Positions 32,947-41,760 of a stretch of 58,108 bases of DNA are shown here, one piece after another; position 1 is the stretch's first letter, and every line of letters begins with the position of its first letter. The notes below the pieces were generated by a model. The model was not told the origin of the DNA. It worked only from the letters and a program-made list of their open reading frames with translations, and ran no database searches. Source of the DNA: JAVBOW01 sp031550615 (lineage in GTDB: Bacteria; Bacteroidota; Bacteroidia; Bacteroidales; Rikenellaceae); NCBI GenBank assembly GCA_031550615.1, contig JAVBOL010000024.1:1-58108 (forward strand). Reading direction: 5' to 3'. The position numbers and the translations under genes were made by a program.

Positions 32947-34266
32947 ATGACTAACGTTAAATTCGTAACGCCCACCGAGGCAGTAAAAGCCATCAAATCG
33001 GGCGACCACGTTCACCTGAGTTCCGTAGCCAGCGCCCCCGCATGCCTTATCAAAGCCATGTGCGAGAGGGGCGAAAACGGCGAGTTGCAGCACGTGCACA
33101 TCCACCACCTGCACACCGAAGGCCCCGCACCCTACTCGGAAGCGCGTTTCGAAGGCATTTTCCAGCTCGACTCCTTCTTCGTGGGCGGCAACGTGCGCAA
33201 GACCACCCAGGCCGGCGCGGCGGACTACATCCCCGTTTTCCTGAGCGAAACCCAGAAACTCTACCGCAGCGGCACCCTGCCTTGCGACGTGGCCATGATC
33301 CAGGTTTCGACCCCCGACAAGCACGGTTACGTGTCGCTGGGCACTTCGGTCGACGCTACGCTGGCCGCCGTGGAGTGCGCCCGCACCGTTATCGCCGTGG
33401 TGAATAAATACGTGCCCCGCTCATTCGGCGACGCTTTCATCCACCTCTCGGACATCGACGTGTTCGTGCAGGACGACGAGCCGCTCGAAGAGGCGCACTT
33501 CACCGCCCCCGACGCCATCGAAACGGCCATAGGCAAGCATTGCGCCGCGCTGATCGAGGACGGAGCATGTCTGCAGATGGGCATCGGCGCGATCCCCAAC
33601 GCCGTACTGGCGCAACTGGGCGGCCACAAGGACCTGGGCATACACACCGAAATGTTCGCCGACGGGGTGCTTCCCCTCGTGGAATCGGGCGTTATAAACG
33701 GTCGCAACAAGGCCATCGACAAGGGTAAAATGGTGTCGACGTTCCTGATGGGTTCGCAGAAGGTCTACGACTTTATCGACAACAACCCCGGTGTTGCCAT
33801 GATGGACGTGGCCTACACCAACGACCCTTTCATTATCGCCAAAAACCCGAAGGTGACGGCCATCAACTCGGCCCTGCAGGTCGACCTCACGGGCCAGATC
33901 TGCGCCGATTCGCTGGGCACCGTCTTCTACTCGGGCGTGGGCGGCCAGGTCGACTTCATCTACGGCGCATCGCGCTCAGAGGGCGGCAAGGCGATCCTGG
34001 CCATGCCTTCGGTGACCGCCAAGGGCATCAGCAAGATCGCCAACACGCTCAACCCCGGCGCAGGGGTGGTGACCACCCGCGCCCACGTGCACTGGTTCGT
34101 GACCGAATACGGCGCGGTGAACCTCTACGGCAAAACCCTGCAGGAGCGCGCGCGCCTGATAACCTCCATCTCCCACCCCGACCACCAGGAAGGGCTCGAA
34201 AAACAGGCCTACGACCGCTTCGGCAGCCACTACGGGTACATCTGCAAAACCGTAAAATGCAAATAG
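32947..34266 (+). CDS. acetyl-CoA hydrolase/transferase family CoA-transferase
   Basis: 439 residues from the ATG at 32947 (MTNVKFVTPTEAVKAIKSGD). It belongs to the class that includes 4-hydroxybutyrate, butyryl- and succinyl-CoA:acetate CoA-transferases. Visible blocks are HIHHLHTEGPAPY, GYVSLGTSVDAT and GIHTEMFADGV, whose Glu is the expected catalytic residue, and the C-terminal YGAVNLYGKTLQERA. Acyl specificity cannot be read. Being divergent from korAB, it may exchange CoA between the 2-oxoacid product and acetate. Confidence 0.9.
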   Translation: MTNVKFVTPTEAVKAIKSGDHVHLSSVASAPACLIKAMCERGENGELQHVHIHHLHTEGPAPYSEARFEGIFQLDSFFVGGNVRKTTQAGAADYIPVFLSETQKLYRSGTLPCDVAMIQVSTPDKHGYVSLGTSVDATLAAVECARTVIAVVNKYVPRSFGDAFIHLSDIDVFVQDDEPLEEAHFTAPDAIETAIGKHCAALIEDGACLQMGIGAIPNAVLAQLGGHKDLGIHTEMFADGVLPLVESGVINGRNKAIDKGKMVSTFLMGSQKVYDFIDNNPGVAMMDVAYTNDPFIIAKNPKVTAINSALQVDLTGQICADSLGTVFYSGVGGQVDFIYGASRSEGGKAILAMPSVTAKGISKIANTLNPGAGVVTTRAHVHWFVTEYGAVNLYGKTLQERARLITSISHPDHQEGLEKQAYDRFGSHYGYICKTVKCK

Positions 34267-34388
34267 GGGGCTGCGCATAGCGCACGCCATATTTCACTCA
34301 TACTCCACTGCCCCAAATCCTCACAGCCGTAAGGCTGCTCCGGTTTGTGGCTGCGGACGATAAGCGAAATCTGACGCACGATATGCAC
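34267..34388 (+). repeat. palindromic intergenic repeat, copy 1
   Basis: About 120 bp starting directly after the CoA-transferase stop codon. The ends are imperfect inverted repeats (GCTGCGCAT..CGCACGCCAT at 34270-34290 and the complement of GTGCATATCGTGCGTCA near 34372-34388). The core has CACAGCCG/AAGGCTGCTCCGGT, itself a hairpin. An inverted second copy is at 41634-41760, with conserved blocks AATCCTCACAGCCG, AAGGCTGCTCCGGT and TGACGCACGATATGCA. Confidence 0.85.
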
Positions 34389-34420
34389 TCCCCCGTCACG
34401 CTCCCGAGCGTATTATCTGA

Positions 34421-34455
34421 AAACCCCTCCGACAATAAGCCGGAGGGGTTTTTCG
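34421..34455 (+). terminator. terminator downstream of CoA-transferase and repeat
   Basis: AACCCCTCCG (34422-34431) pairs with CGGAGGGGTT (34441-34450), followed by TTTC and A/T-rich sequence. The opposite side has an A-run. It separates the CoA-transferase unit from the metal-efflux operon. Confidence 0.85.
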
Positions 34456-34466
34456 TTAAAATTTTC

Positions 34467-34474
34467 TATATTTG
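34467..34474 (+). promoter_or_regulatory. -7 box of metal-efflux operon
   Basis: TATATTTG ends 7 bases before the ATG at 34482, right after the previous terminator. The leader would be only a few bases. Confidence 0.6.
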
Positions 34475-34481
34475 CACCGTG

Positions 34482-34907
34482 ATGGCTCTTAACGGCAAAA
34501 ATATCTTCGGGCGCGTTGTGCTGCTGCTTTGTATGGCGGTGCAATTTATCTCCTTTATGCCCCACCACCACCATGCGGGCAGCGAGTTGCCATGCTTCCT
34601 ATCGAGCCATTGCGTCCCTGCCGCCCATGAGTGTTGCGGAGGACATGACCACGACGCCGCGGCGGACGATTGCTCGGTAAGCCAGATAACCTCCTACGAA
34701 GCACGCACTTCGGCCAACGAATCGAGGGTCGACGTACCTGTGGTCGACCTCGCGCCCGACCTTGTACAGGAGTGCCCGGCGACGCTTATCGCCGCCATTG
34801 CTGCCACGCTCCGGCACGGGTGGCACGACGCTCCGGCACCGGGCGGATTCTTCACCGAATATGTAGCCCCGCAGATCCCCTGCCGGGCCCCTTCCCTGTT
34901 TGCCTGA
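34482..34907 (+). CDS. small Cys/His-rich secreted protein (DUF6769-like)
   Basis: 141 residues from the ATG at 34482, chosen because of the promoter box 7 bases upstream; the frame is open from 34347 but that part contains the terminator. A hydrophobic segment (VVLLLCMAVQFISF) at the N-terminus is followed by PHHHHAGS, then CFLSSHC and ECCGGHDHD. It is likely to be a periplasmic or membrane-anchored metal-binding protein. It is the first gene of a heavy-metal RND efflux operon, where similar proteins occur in other Bacteroidota. Its function is inferred from position and metal-ligand richness. Confidence 0.75.
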   Translation: MALNGKNIFGRVVLLLCMAVQFISFMPHHHHAGSELPCFLSSHCVPAAHECCGGHDHDAAADDCSVSQITSYEARTSANESRVDVPVVDLAPDLVQECPATLIAAIAATLRHGWHDAPAPGGFFTEYVAPQIPCRAPSLFA

Positions 34908-34964
34908 TTTCCCGGTCCAATTTATGCTGGACGTAAAGGTTATTAACGCAAACAAGGAAAAATC

Positions 34965-36212
34965 ATGCAAAGACATATCGTTTCATTAGCACTCTGCGCG
35001 CTGGTTGCCGCAGGGTGCGGCAATCGCAATAACAATAGCAACAACGCCCCCGCGGCAGATCCGCACGCCGGGCATTCACATGCCGGGCACGACCATTCGG
35101 GGCACGACCATTCTGGCCACGACCACGCCAAGGAAAACCACTCGGGACACGCCCTCCCCGCCCCGGCCAAAGAGGAGGGATCGCACGCCGAAGGCGAGAT
35201 CATATTCCCCGCCGAACAGGCCGCGCTGACCGACTTTAAGGTCGAGGCCGTACAACCCGCGCCTTTCGCCGACGTTATCCGCACCAGCGGCCAGATACTT
35301 CCCGCCCAAGGCGACCAGCAATGCCTCTCGGCCAGCGTGTCGGGCATCGTCTCTTTCGGCGAGGTGAAACTCACCGAAGGGAGCGCGGTCAGAAAGGGCG
35401 AAACGCTCTTCTATATTTCGTCTAAGAATATCGCCTCGGGCGACGCAGCGCAGCGCATAAAGGCGGCCTACGAAAAGGCCCGGGCCGAGTATGAGCGCGT
35501 GGTGCCGCTTGCCGCCGAGCAGATCCTTTCGCAGCGCGAGTTGGAGGCTGCGCAGTACGACTACCGCCAGGCCAAGGCCGAATGGGAGGCGATAGCCGGT
35601 CACAGCACCGCGCGCGGCGTGGCCGTGACCGCCCCCACGGCAGGTTACGTTTCAGGGCTGCAGGTGCACGAGGGCGACTTCGTGGAGATGGGCACGCTGC
35701 TGGCCTCTGTGGCCAGGGGACGCCGCATGGAGTTGCGCGCCGAGGTGTCGCAGCGCTACTACGACCGCCTTCGCGCCATACGCACCGCCTCATTCCTGCC
35801 TCCTTACGGTGAGCGGGCGCTCGACCTGAAAGAGATGGGCGGCAAACTCGTTTCCATCGGTCAGGCCACCGCCGCGGGGGGGTATATGATCCCCGTGACG
35901 TTTGAATTCGACAACCCCGGCGGACTGGCTTCAGGCTCATACGTCGAAGTTTTCATGCGCGGCGAGCCACACGGCGAGGTGATAAGCGTCCCCGTGGGCG
36001 CGGTGACCGAGCAGCAGGGCCTTTTTTACGTTTACGTCCAACTGGATGAGGAGGGTTACCTGAGGCGCGAGGTCAAACCGGGCGCTTCGGACGGCGGGCG
36101 CATCGTGATCCTCTCGGGCCTGGAACCCGGCGAAAGGGTCGTTACGCGCGGCGCTGTGCAGGTGCGCATGGCCGCCATGTCGGGAGCGATCCCCCACGGA
36201 CACAGCCACTAA
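34965..36212 (+). CDS. RND efflux periplasmic adaptor lipoprotein, CusB/CzcB type
   Basis: 415 residues. Lipoprotein signal MQRHIVSLALCALVAAGC with Cys18. Residues about 32-65 contain five repeats of the HAGH/HSGHDH kind, a probable metal-binding loop. Lipoyl/barrel-sandwich, helical hairpin (AAYEKARAEYERVVPLA) and beta-barrel domains of HlyD-type adaptors follow. It links the inner-membrane pump to the outer-membrane channel and may hand over metal ions. Confidence 0.92.
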   Translation: MQRHIVSLALCALVAAGCGNRNNNSNNAPAADPHAGHSHAGHDHSGHDHSGHDHAKENHSGHALPAPAKEEGSHAEGEIIFPAEQAALTDFKVEAVQPAPFADVIRTSGQILPAQGDQQCLSASVSGIVSFGEVKLTEGSAVRKGETLFYISSKNIASGDAAQRIKAAYEKARAEYERVVPLAAEQILSQRELEAAQYDYRQAKAEWEAIAGHSTARGVAVTAPTAGYVSGLQVHEGDFVEMGTLLASVARGRRMELRAEVSQRYYDRLRAIRTASFLPPYGERALDLKEMGGKLVSIGQATAAGGYMIPVTFEFDNPGGLASGSYVEVFMRGEPHGEVISVPVGAVTEQQGLFYVYVQLDEEGYLRREVKPGASDGGRIVILSGLEPGERVVTRGAVQVRMAAMSGAIPHGHSH

Positions 36213-36224
36213 ACCTCCCGGGAT

Positions 36225-39200
36225 ATGCTTAATAAAATAATACGTTTCTCGCTGGAGAACCGCATGACGGTTTGGCTGGCGGCTGCGATGCTCACCCTGG
36301 CCGGGCTGTGGGTGGCGCAGAACATGGAGGTCGACGTCTTTCCCGACCTTAACGCCACCACGGTGGTGGTGATGACCGAGAGCGGCGGAATGGCCGCCGA
36401 AGAGGTCGAGCGCATGGTGACCTTCCCCATCGAGACCGCCATGAACGGGGCGACGGGAGTGCGCCGCGTAAGGAGCTCCTCAACGAGCGGCTTCTCCGTG
36501 GTGTGGGTCGAATTCGACTGGAGCACGGAGATCTACCGCGCCAGGCAGATAGTGTCGGAAAAACTCTCCGCCGTCGAGGGCACGCTGCCCGAGGGGGTCG
36601 GCGTGCCTACGATGGGGCCCCAATCGTCGATCCTCGGCGAGGTGCTTATCGTCGGGCTGACGTCGGACAATTTAACTCCCGAAGAGTTGCGCACGCTCTC
36701 GGACTGGACGGTGCGTCCACGCCTGTTGTCCGTCGCCGGGGTCGCGCAGGTGGCCGTTATAGGAGGCGACGTGTGCGAATACCAGATACTTATCGAGCCC
36801 CACCGCATGCAGCAATGGGGCGTGACCTTAGACGAGGTGCTCGCCGCCACGCGCGGCATGAACCTCAACGCCCCGGGCGGGGTGCTCAACCAGTGGGGCA
36901 ACGAATATATCGTGCGGGGGATGCTCTCGACCGCCGACACCGAGAAACTGGCCCAGGCCGTGGTCAAAAGCGAGGGCGTGCGTCCCGTTACGCTCGGCGA
37001 CGTGGCCGAGGTGAGGACGGGCCCGCACACACCCCTGATGGGCACGGCGTCGGAAAGGGGGAAACCCGCCGTGCTGCTGACCGTCACCAAGCAACCAGCG
37101 ACGGGAACGATCGACCTGACCGAAAAGCTCGACCTGGCCCTCGAAGAGCTGGCCCTGCCGGAGGGTGTGGAGGTATCGACCGACATATTCCGCCAGTCGC
37201 GTTTCATCGAAAGTTCGATCTCCAACATACAGAAATCTCTCCTGGAGGGTGCGCTGTTCGTGGTGCTGGTGCTGATGTTCTTTCTGATGAATGGCCGCGT
37301 GACGATCATTTCGCTCATAGCGCTGCCGCTGTCCCTACTGATGACCATCCTCGTGCTGAAACTCTTCGGCATGACCATCAACACGATGAGCCTGGGCGGC
37401 ATGGCCATAGCCATCGGTTCGCTGGTCGACGACGCGATATTCGACGTGGAGAACGTCTTCAAACGGCTGCGCGAGAACCACGCCCTGCCTGTGGAGGAGC
37501 GCAAACCCACCCTTACGATAGTCTACGACGCCTCGCGCGAGATACGCGCGTCGATAGTGAGCGCCACGCTGATAACCATGGTGGCTTTCGTGCCGCTGTT
37601 CTTCCTGGAAGGCATGGAGGGACGCATGCTCAAGCCGTTGGGGGTATCCTTCATCACGGCGCTCTTCTCGTCGCTGGTCGTGGCCGTCACACTCACCCCG
37701 GTGATGGCGCACGGGCTGCTGTCTGGCGAGAGGGTGCTCGCGCGCAACAAGCGCGAACCGTTCATGATCGTGTGGTGCAAGCGCATCTACGCCCCCCTGT
37801 TGCAATGGACCCTGCGCAACGGGCGCTGGGTGACCGGTGTGGCGGTGGCGCTGTTCGTGGCGGCGGGGGTGCTGTTCACGTCATTCGGCCGCAGTTTCCT
37901 GCCGCAGTTCAACGAGGGGTCGCTGACCATCAACGTTGCGCTCATGCCGGGCGTGACCCTGGATGAATCCGACAATATGGGCCTCACGGTGGAGAAGATA
38001 CTGCTGGGCATACCCGAGATAAAGACCGTGGCCCGGAAGACGGGCCGCGCCGAGCTTGACGAACACGCCCTGGGGGTGAACGTATCCGAGATCGAAGCGC
38101 CGTTCGAATTGGATGGCCGCAGCCGCGACGAATTCATGGCCGACGTACGCAAGCGGCTTGCGGTGCTGCGCGGGGTCAACATCGAGATCGGGCAACCCAT
38201 TTCGCACCGCATAGACGCCATGCTCTCGGGCACGCGCGCCAACATCGCGATCAAGGTGTTCGGCAATGACCTGGGGGTTATGTATTCGTTGGGCAACGCC
38301 ATAAAAGCCGCCATCGAAAAGAATCCCTCGCTGGCCGACGTCAACGTCGAGCAGCAGGTCGAGCGCCCCGAATTGCAGATCGTACCGCGCCGCGAGGCCC
38401 TCGCACGCCTGGGCATCACGATGTCGGAGTTCTCGGAATTCGTGCGCGTGTCGCTCGAAGGGGAGCCCGTTTCGCAGGTCTACGACCGGGGGCGCACGCT
38501 CGACCTGGTGGTAAAGACCGCCGGCGACCACCGCTCCACGATGGAGGATATCTCGGAGTTGACCATCGACGCGCGGGGCGAGAAAATACCACTGGGCTAC
38601 ATCGCCGACGTGGTGTCGACCTCCGGCCCCAACGCCATAGGGCGCGAGGACGTGCAGAGGCGCATAGTGGTCTCGGCCAACGTCACTGACGGCGACCTGG
38701 GCGGGGCGGTAGAAAATATCCGCCGCACGATAGCCGAAAAAGTGACCCTGCCCGAGGGCTACCGCATCGAGTACGGAGGGCAGTTCGAAAGCCAGCAGGA
38801 GGCCTCGCGCCGCCTTATGGCCGCTTCGGCGCTGGCGCTACTGGTCATCTTCGGGCTTATGCTGCGCGAGTTCGGCAGCGCACGCCTTGCCGGGGTTGTC
38901 ATGCTCAATTTGCCTTTCGCCCTGGTGGGCGGCGTGGCCGCGATAGCCCTCGGCGACGGGGTGCTGAGCATCCCCGCCGTGATCGGTTTCATATCGCTGC
39001 TGGGCATAGCCGTGCGAAACGGCATCCTGCTGGTGAGCCGCTACGGGCAGCTGCAACGGCGGGGGATGGACCTGATGGGAAGCGTGACGGCAGGGTCGCT
39101 CGACCGTCTGGCGCCGATCCTGATGACCTCGCTCTGCTCGGCCCTCGCGCTGATCCCCCTCGCCCTGGGCAGCCAGATGGCCGGAAACGAGATACAAAGC

Positions 39201-39302
39201 CCCATGGCCAAGGTGATACTGGGCGGGCTGCTCAGTTCGATGATGCTCAACATATTCGTCATACCGGTCATATACGTTATGATAAACCGAAAAAAGTCAT
39301 GA
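36225..39302 (+). CDS. heavy-metal RND efflux pump, CusA/CzcA family
   Basis: 1025 residues with the 12-helix RND topology. Conserved segments are the N-terminal MEVDVFPDLNATTVVVMTES, the TM4 proton-relay region GSLVDDAIFDVENVF, and a second copy of the pattern GFISLLGIAVRNGILLVSRY near the end. The HME subgroup pumps monovalent (Cu, Ag) or divalent (Zn, Co, Cd) ions. Residues known to distinguish them were not assessed. Its stop overlaps the start of the outer-membrane gene by 4 bases. Confidence 0.95.
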   Translation: MLNKIIRFSLENRMTVWLAAAMLTLAGLWVAQNMEVDVFPDLNATTVVVMTESGGMAAEEVERMVTFPIETAMNGATGVRRVRSSSTSGFSVVWVEFDWSTEIYRARQIVSEKLSAVEGTLPEGVGVPTMGPQSSILGEVLIVGLTSDNLTPEELRTLSDWTVRPRLLSVAGVAQVAVIGGDVCEYQILIEPHRMQQWGVTLDEVLAATRGMNLNAPGGVLNQWGNEYIVRGMLSTADTEKLAQAVVKSEGVRPVTLGDVAEVRTGPHTPLMGTASERGKPAVLLTVTKQPATGTIDLTEKLDLALEELALPEGVEVSTDIFRQSRFIESSISNIQKSLLEGALFVVLVLMFFLMNGRVTIISLIALPLSLLMTILVLKLFGMTINTMSLGGMAIAIGSLVDDAIFDVENVFKRLRENHALPVEERKPTLTIVYDASREIRASIVSATLITMVAFVPLFFLEGMEGRMLKPLGVSFITALFSSLVVAVTLTPVMAHGLLSGERVLARNKREPFMIVWCKRIYAPLLQWTLRNGRWVTGVAVALFVAAGVLFTSFGRSFLPQFNEGSLTINVALMPGVTLDESDNMGLTVEKILLGIPEIKTVARKTGRAELDEHALGVNVSEIEAPFELDGRSRDEFMADVRKRLAVLRGVNIEIGQPISHRIDAMLSGTRANIAIKVFGNDLGVMYSLGNAIKAAIEKNPSLADVNVEQQVERPELQIVPRREALARLGITMSEFSEFVRVSLEGEPVSQVYDRGRTLDLVVKTAGDHRSTMEDISELTIDARGEKIPLGYIADVVSTSGPNAIGREDVQRRIVVSANVTDGDLGGAVENIRRTIAEKVTLPEGYRIEYGGQFESQQEASRRLMAASALALLVIFGLMLREFGSARLAGVVMLNLPFALVGGVAAIALGDGVLSIPAVIGFISLLGIAVRNGILLVSRYGQLQRRGMDLMGSVTAGSLDRLAPILMTSLCSALALIPLALGSQMAGNEIQSPMAKVILGGLLSSMMLNIFVIPVIYVMINRKKS

Positions 39303-40468
39303 AAAATATAATAACAGCCCTCGCCCTGCTGCTCGCGCTTTCGGCGCAGGGACAGGATGCGCGCTCACGCGTGCTGGTCGCCGTCGAGGAGTCCAACCCC
39401 GCCCTGGAGGCGGCCCGCAGCACGACAGAAGCGCGCAAGGCCGAGGCGCGCTCGGCCAACAACCTCCCCGACCCCACCGTAACCTACGATCACCTGTGGG
39501 GCCGGGGCGGGGCAAGCAACGTCAACGAACTTAACGTGATACAGGGATTCGACTTCCCGACCGCCTACTTTAGCCGCAGCCGCCACGCCCGTTCGCAGGC
39601 CGGGCAGTTCGACGCCGAGTACGGGGCGCTGCGCCAGCAGACGCTCCTGGAGGCCGATATGTGCCTGATCGAGATCGGCTACCTGCAGCGCATGGACGCG
39701 TTGCTGCGCCAGAGCGAACGTGCCGCGACGCGCCTTGCCGAAGCCTACGCCCGCCGCGTGGAAACGGGCGACGCAGGGGTGCTCGACGGGACGCGGACGC
39801 AGTTGGAAGCCTCCTCGGCCCACATCGCAGCCGCCGCCAACGCCATAGAGTTGGAGGCCGCCATGGGCCGCCTCGAAACGCTGTGCTCAGGCCCGCCGCC
39901 CATAACCCCCGCCGAAGCGGCCTCCTTCGCCATGCCGGGCATCCCGCCCCTCGAAGATGCGCTGGTGATGTGGATGCAGGGCGACGCCTCGCTCGACGTA
40001 CTGCGCACCGCCGCCGACGCCGCATCGCGCCAGGTGGGGGTCGCCCGCAGCGAAGCGCTGCCCCGTTTCGAGGTGGGCTACCGCCGTGAGCGCGCCGTGG
40101 GAGAACAGTTGGACGGCGTGAAAATGGGCGTGAGCATACCCCTGTTCGAAAGCCGCAGCACCGTGCGCCGCGCCCGCGCCGAGCAGGCCGCAGCCGACAT
40201 ATCGCTGCAAGGGGCCATGCAGCAGACCGCCATCGAGGTCAAACGACTGCACGCCAATGCCGTGATGCTCTTGAGCGCGTGGCAGAGAGGCGAACCGTCC
40301 CCGGGCAATGCCGTCGAACTCGCGGCGAAGGCGCTCGATGCCGGGGCGATAACCCTGGCCGAATATTACGACAAGGTGGGGGCGGCCAACCTGCTCGCCC
40401 GTTCGCAACTCACCCTGGAGCGCGACCTGCGCCGCGCCGTGGCGACGCTCACTTCGCCCGCTCTCTGA
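39299..40468 (+). CDS. TolC-family outer-membrane efflux protein
   Basis: 389 residues with a signal peptide (MKNIITALALLLALSAQGQ). Two long helical repeats rich in Ala, Glu and Arg are typical of TolC/CzcC proteins, which form the outer-membrane duct of RND pumps. The last codons and the TGA stop lie inside a 28-bp tandem repeat (40449-40573), so the C-terminus of this protein may vary between strains. Last gene of the efflux operon; no sensor or regulator gene accompanies it. Confidence 0.92.
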   Translation: MKNIITALALLLALSAQGQDARSRVLVAVEESNPALEAARSTTEARKAEARSANNLPDPTVTYDHLWGRGGASNVNELNVIQGFDFPTAYFSRSRHARSQAGQFDAEYGALRQQTLLEADMCLIEIGYLQRMDALLRQSERAATRLAEAYARRVETGDAGVLDGTRTQLEASSAHIAAAANAIELEAAMGRLETLCSGPPPITPAEAASFAMPGIPPLEDALVMWMQGDASLDVLRTAADAASRQVGVARSEALPRFEVGYRRERAVGEQLDGVKMGVSIPLFESRSTVRRARAEQAAADISLQGAMQQTAIEVKRLHANAVMLLSAWQRGEPSPGNAVELAAKALDAGAITLAEYYDKVGAANLLARSQLTLERDLRRAVATLTSPAL

Positions 40469-40573
40469 GTCCGCGCTTTGAGCCCGTGCTGACTTCACCC
40501 GTGCTTTGAGCCCGCGCTGACTTAGTCTGCTCTTTGATCCTGTCCTGACTTAACCCACTCTCTGATCCTGTCC
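40449..40573 (+). repeat. 28-bp degenerate tandem repeat
   Basis: Four 28-base units (40449-40476, 40490-40517, 40518-40545, 40546-40573) and a 13-base partial unit (40477-40489). The consensus is roughly TGACTTnnCCC then TGCTnTnTGA and a C/G-rich end. The first unit encodes the last residues and stop codon of the efflux outer-membrane gene. Units directly abut, with no spacers, so this is not a CRISPR array. Confidence 0.8.
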
Positions 40574-40648
40574 GGCGGCGGCCCGGTATGCCGCCGGCAG
40601 GTTTTCCGGATGCCGCCGTGACCGTGCACGACTTTCGAAATATTTTAT

Positions 40649-40656
40649 TACCTTTG
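40649..40656 (+). promoter_or_regulatory. -7 box of fabI
   Basis: TACCTTTG, 22 bases before the fabI ATG. No TTTG at the standard distance. Confidence 0.6.
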
Positions 40657-40678
40657 CAGCGGATAAAAACTACCCGAT

Positions 40679-41548
40679 ATGTCATACAACTTACTCAAAG
40701 GTAAAAAAGGGCTTATCTTCGGCGCCCTGAACGAACACTCGATAGCGTGGAAAGTGGCCGAAAGGGCCGTGGAAGAGGGAGCCGAGATAGTGCTCACCAA
40801 CACCGCCGTATCGATCCGCATGGGTACGATCAACGAACTGGCCGACAAATGCGGCGCCCTGGTGGTGCCAGCCGACGCTACTTCGGTCGAAGACCTCGAA
40901 AACCTGATCGACAAGGCCATGGAGCACTTCGGGGGTAAATTCGACTTCATCCTCCACTCGATAGGCATGTCGCCCAACGTACGAAAAGGACGCAAATACG
41001 ACGACCTGGACTACGATTTCCTCTCCAAGACGCTCGACATTTCGGCGATCTCATTCCACAAGGTTATCCAGGTGGCGCGCAAGAAAGACGCCCTGAACCC
41101 CTGGGGCTCTATCGTCGCCCTCTCATACATCGCGGCGCAGCGCACCCTGTACGGTTACAACGACATGGCCGACGCCAAAGCCCTGCTGGAAAGCATCGCC
41201 CGCAGCTTCGGATACATCTACGGTCGCGAACGCAAGATACGCATAAACACCATCTCGCAGTCGCCGACCCCCACCACCGCCGGCAGCGGCGTGATGGGCC
41301 TGGACGACCTGATGGACTTCTCGGAACGCATGTCCCCCCTGGGCAACGCCACAGCCGCCGACTGCGCCGACTACGTGCTGACGCTCTTCTCGGACTTCAC
41401 CCGCAAGGTGACCATGCAAAACCTCTTCCACGACGGCGGTTTCTCCTCGATGGGTATGTCGCGCCGCGCCATGAAAACCTACGAGAAAGGCCTCGAAATC
41501 AACTTCGAAGACGTGAAGAAGGACAACGGGCTGTTCGATAAGAAATAG
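40679..41548 (+). CDS. fabI: enoyl-[acyl-carrier-protein] reductase
   Basis: 289 residues of the FabI short-chain dehydrogenase type. The nucleotide-binding segment is GLIFGALNEHSIAWKVAE, the substrate region is LHSIGMSP, and the catalytic Tyr-x6-Lys pattern is met by YGYNDMADAKALLESIARSFG. It carries out the last reduction of each fatty-acid elongation cycle with NAD(P)H. Monocistronic, with its own -7 box and a strong terminator. Confidence 0.95.
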   Translation: MSYNLLKGKKGLIFGALNEHSIAWKVAERAVEEGAEIVLTNTAVSIRMGTINELADKCGALVVPADATSVEDLENLIDKAMEHFGGKFDFILHSIGMSPNVRKGRKYDDLDYDFLSKTLDISAISFHKVIQVARKKDALNPWGSIVALSYIAAQRTLYGYNDMADAKALLESIARSFGYIYGRERKIRINTISQSPTPTTAGSGVMGLDDLMDFSERMSPLGNATAADCADYVLTLFSDFTRKVTMQNLFHDGGFSSMGMSRRAMKTYEKGLEINFEDVKKDNGLFDKK

Positions 41549-41569
41549 TTACGACACGACCTTTATATG

Positions 41570-41602
41570 AAATGGGCGCGTTTTGAACGCGCCCATTTTT
41601 TG
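41570..41602 (+). terminator. terminator of fabI
   Basis: 13-bp arms AAATGGGCGCGTT (41570-41582) and AACGCGCCCATTT (41586-41598) with a TTG loop, then TTT. Intrinsic terminator 21 bases past the stop. Confidence 0.92.
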
Positions 41603-41633
41603 TTGCGGGGAATGTAATAAGTTTCAGGAAGAC

Positions 41634-41760
41634 GCTGTGCATATCGTGCGTCATATTTTGCACATCGTTTTGATTTTTACACCGGAGCAGCCTTGTCGGC
41701 TGTGAGGATTAAAAATTAAAGCGATGTGTGAAAGATGGCGTGCGAGATGCGCAGCCACCC
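41634..41760 (-). repeat. palindromic intergenic repeat, copy 2 (inverted)
   Basis: Terminal inverted repeats of 21 bases at 41634-41654 and 41735-41755 match at 16 positions, most differences being C/T or G/A and so compatible with G-U pairing. Read on the minus strand it starts directly after the lpxI TAG with GGGTGGCTGCGCAT, just as copy 1 starts with GGGGGGCTGCGCAT after a TAG. It separates convergent fabI and lpxI. Confidence 0.85.

Noticed and set aside
34985..34993. TTAGCACTC, one half of a CIRCE heat-shock operator.
   Set aside because: Only one half is present, inside the coding sequence of the efflux adaptor, far from any chaperone gene. Chance match.
40449..40573. Possible CRISPR-like array.
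   Set aside because: Units of 28 bases abut each other without spacers, are degenerate, and no cas genes are nearby. It is a plain tandem repeat.
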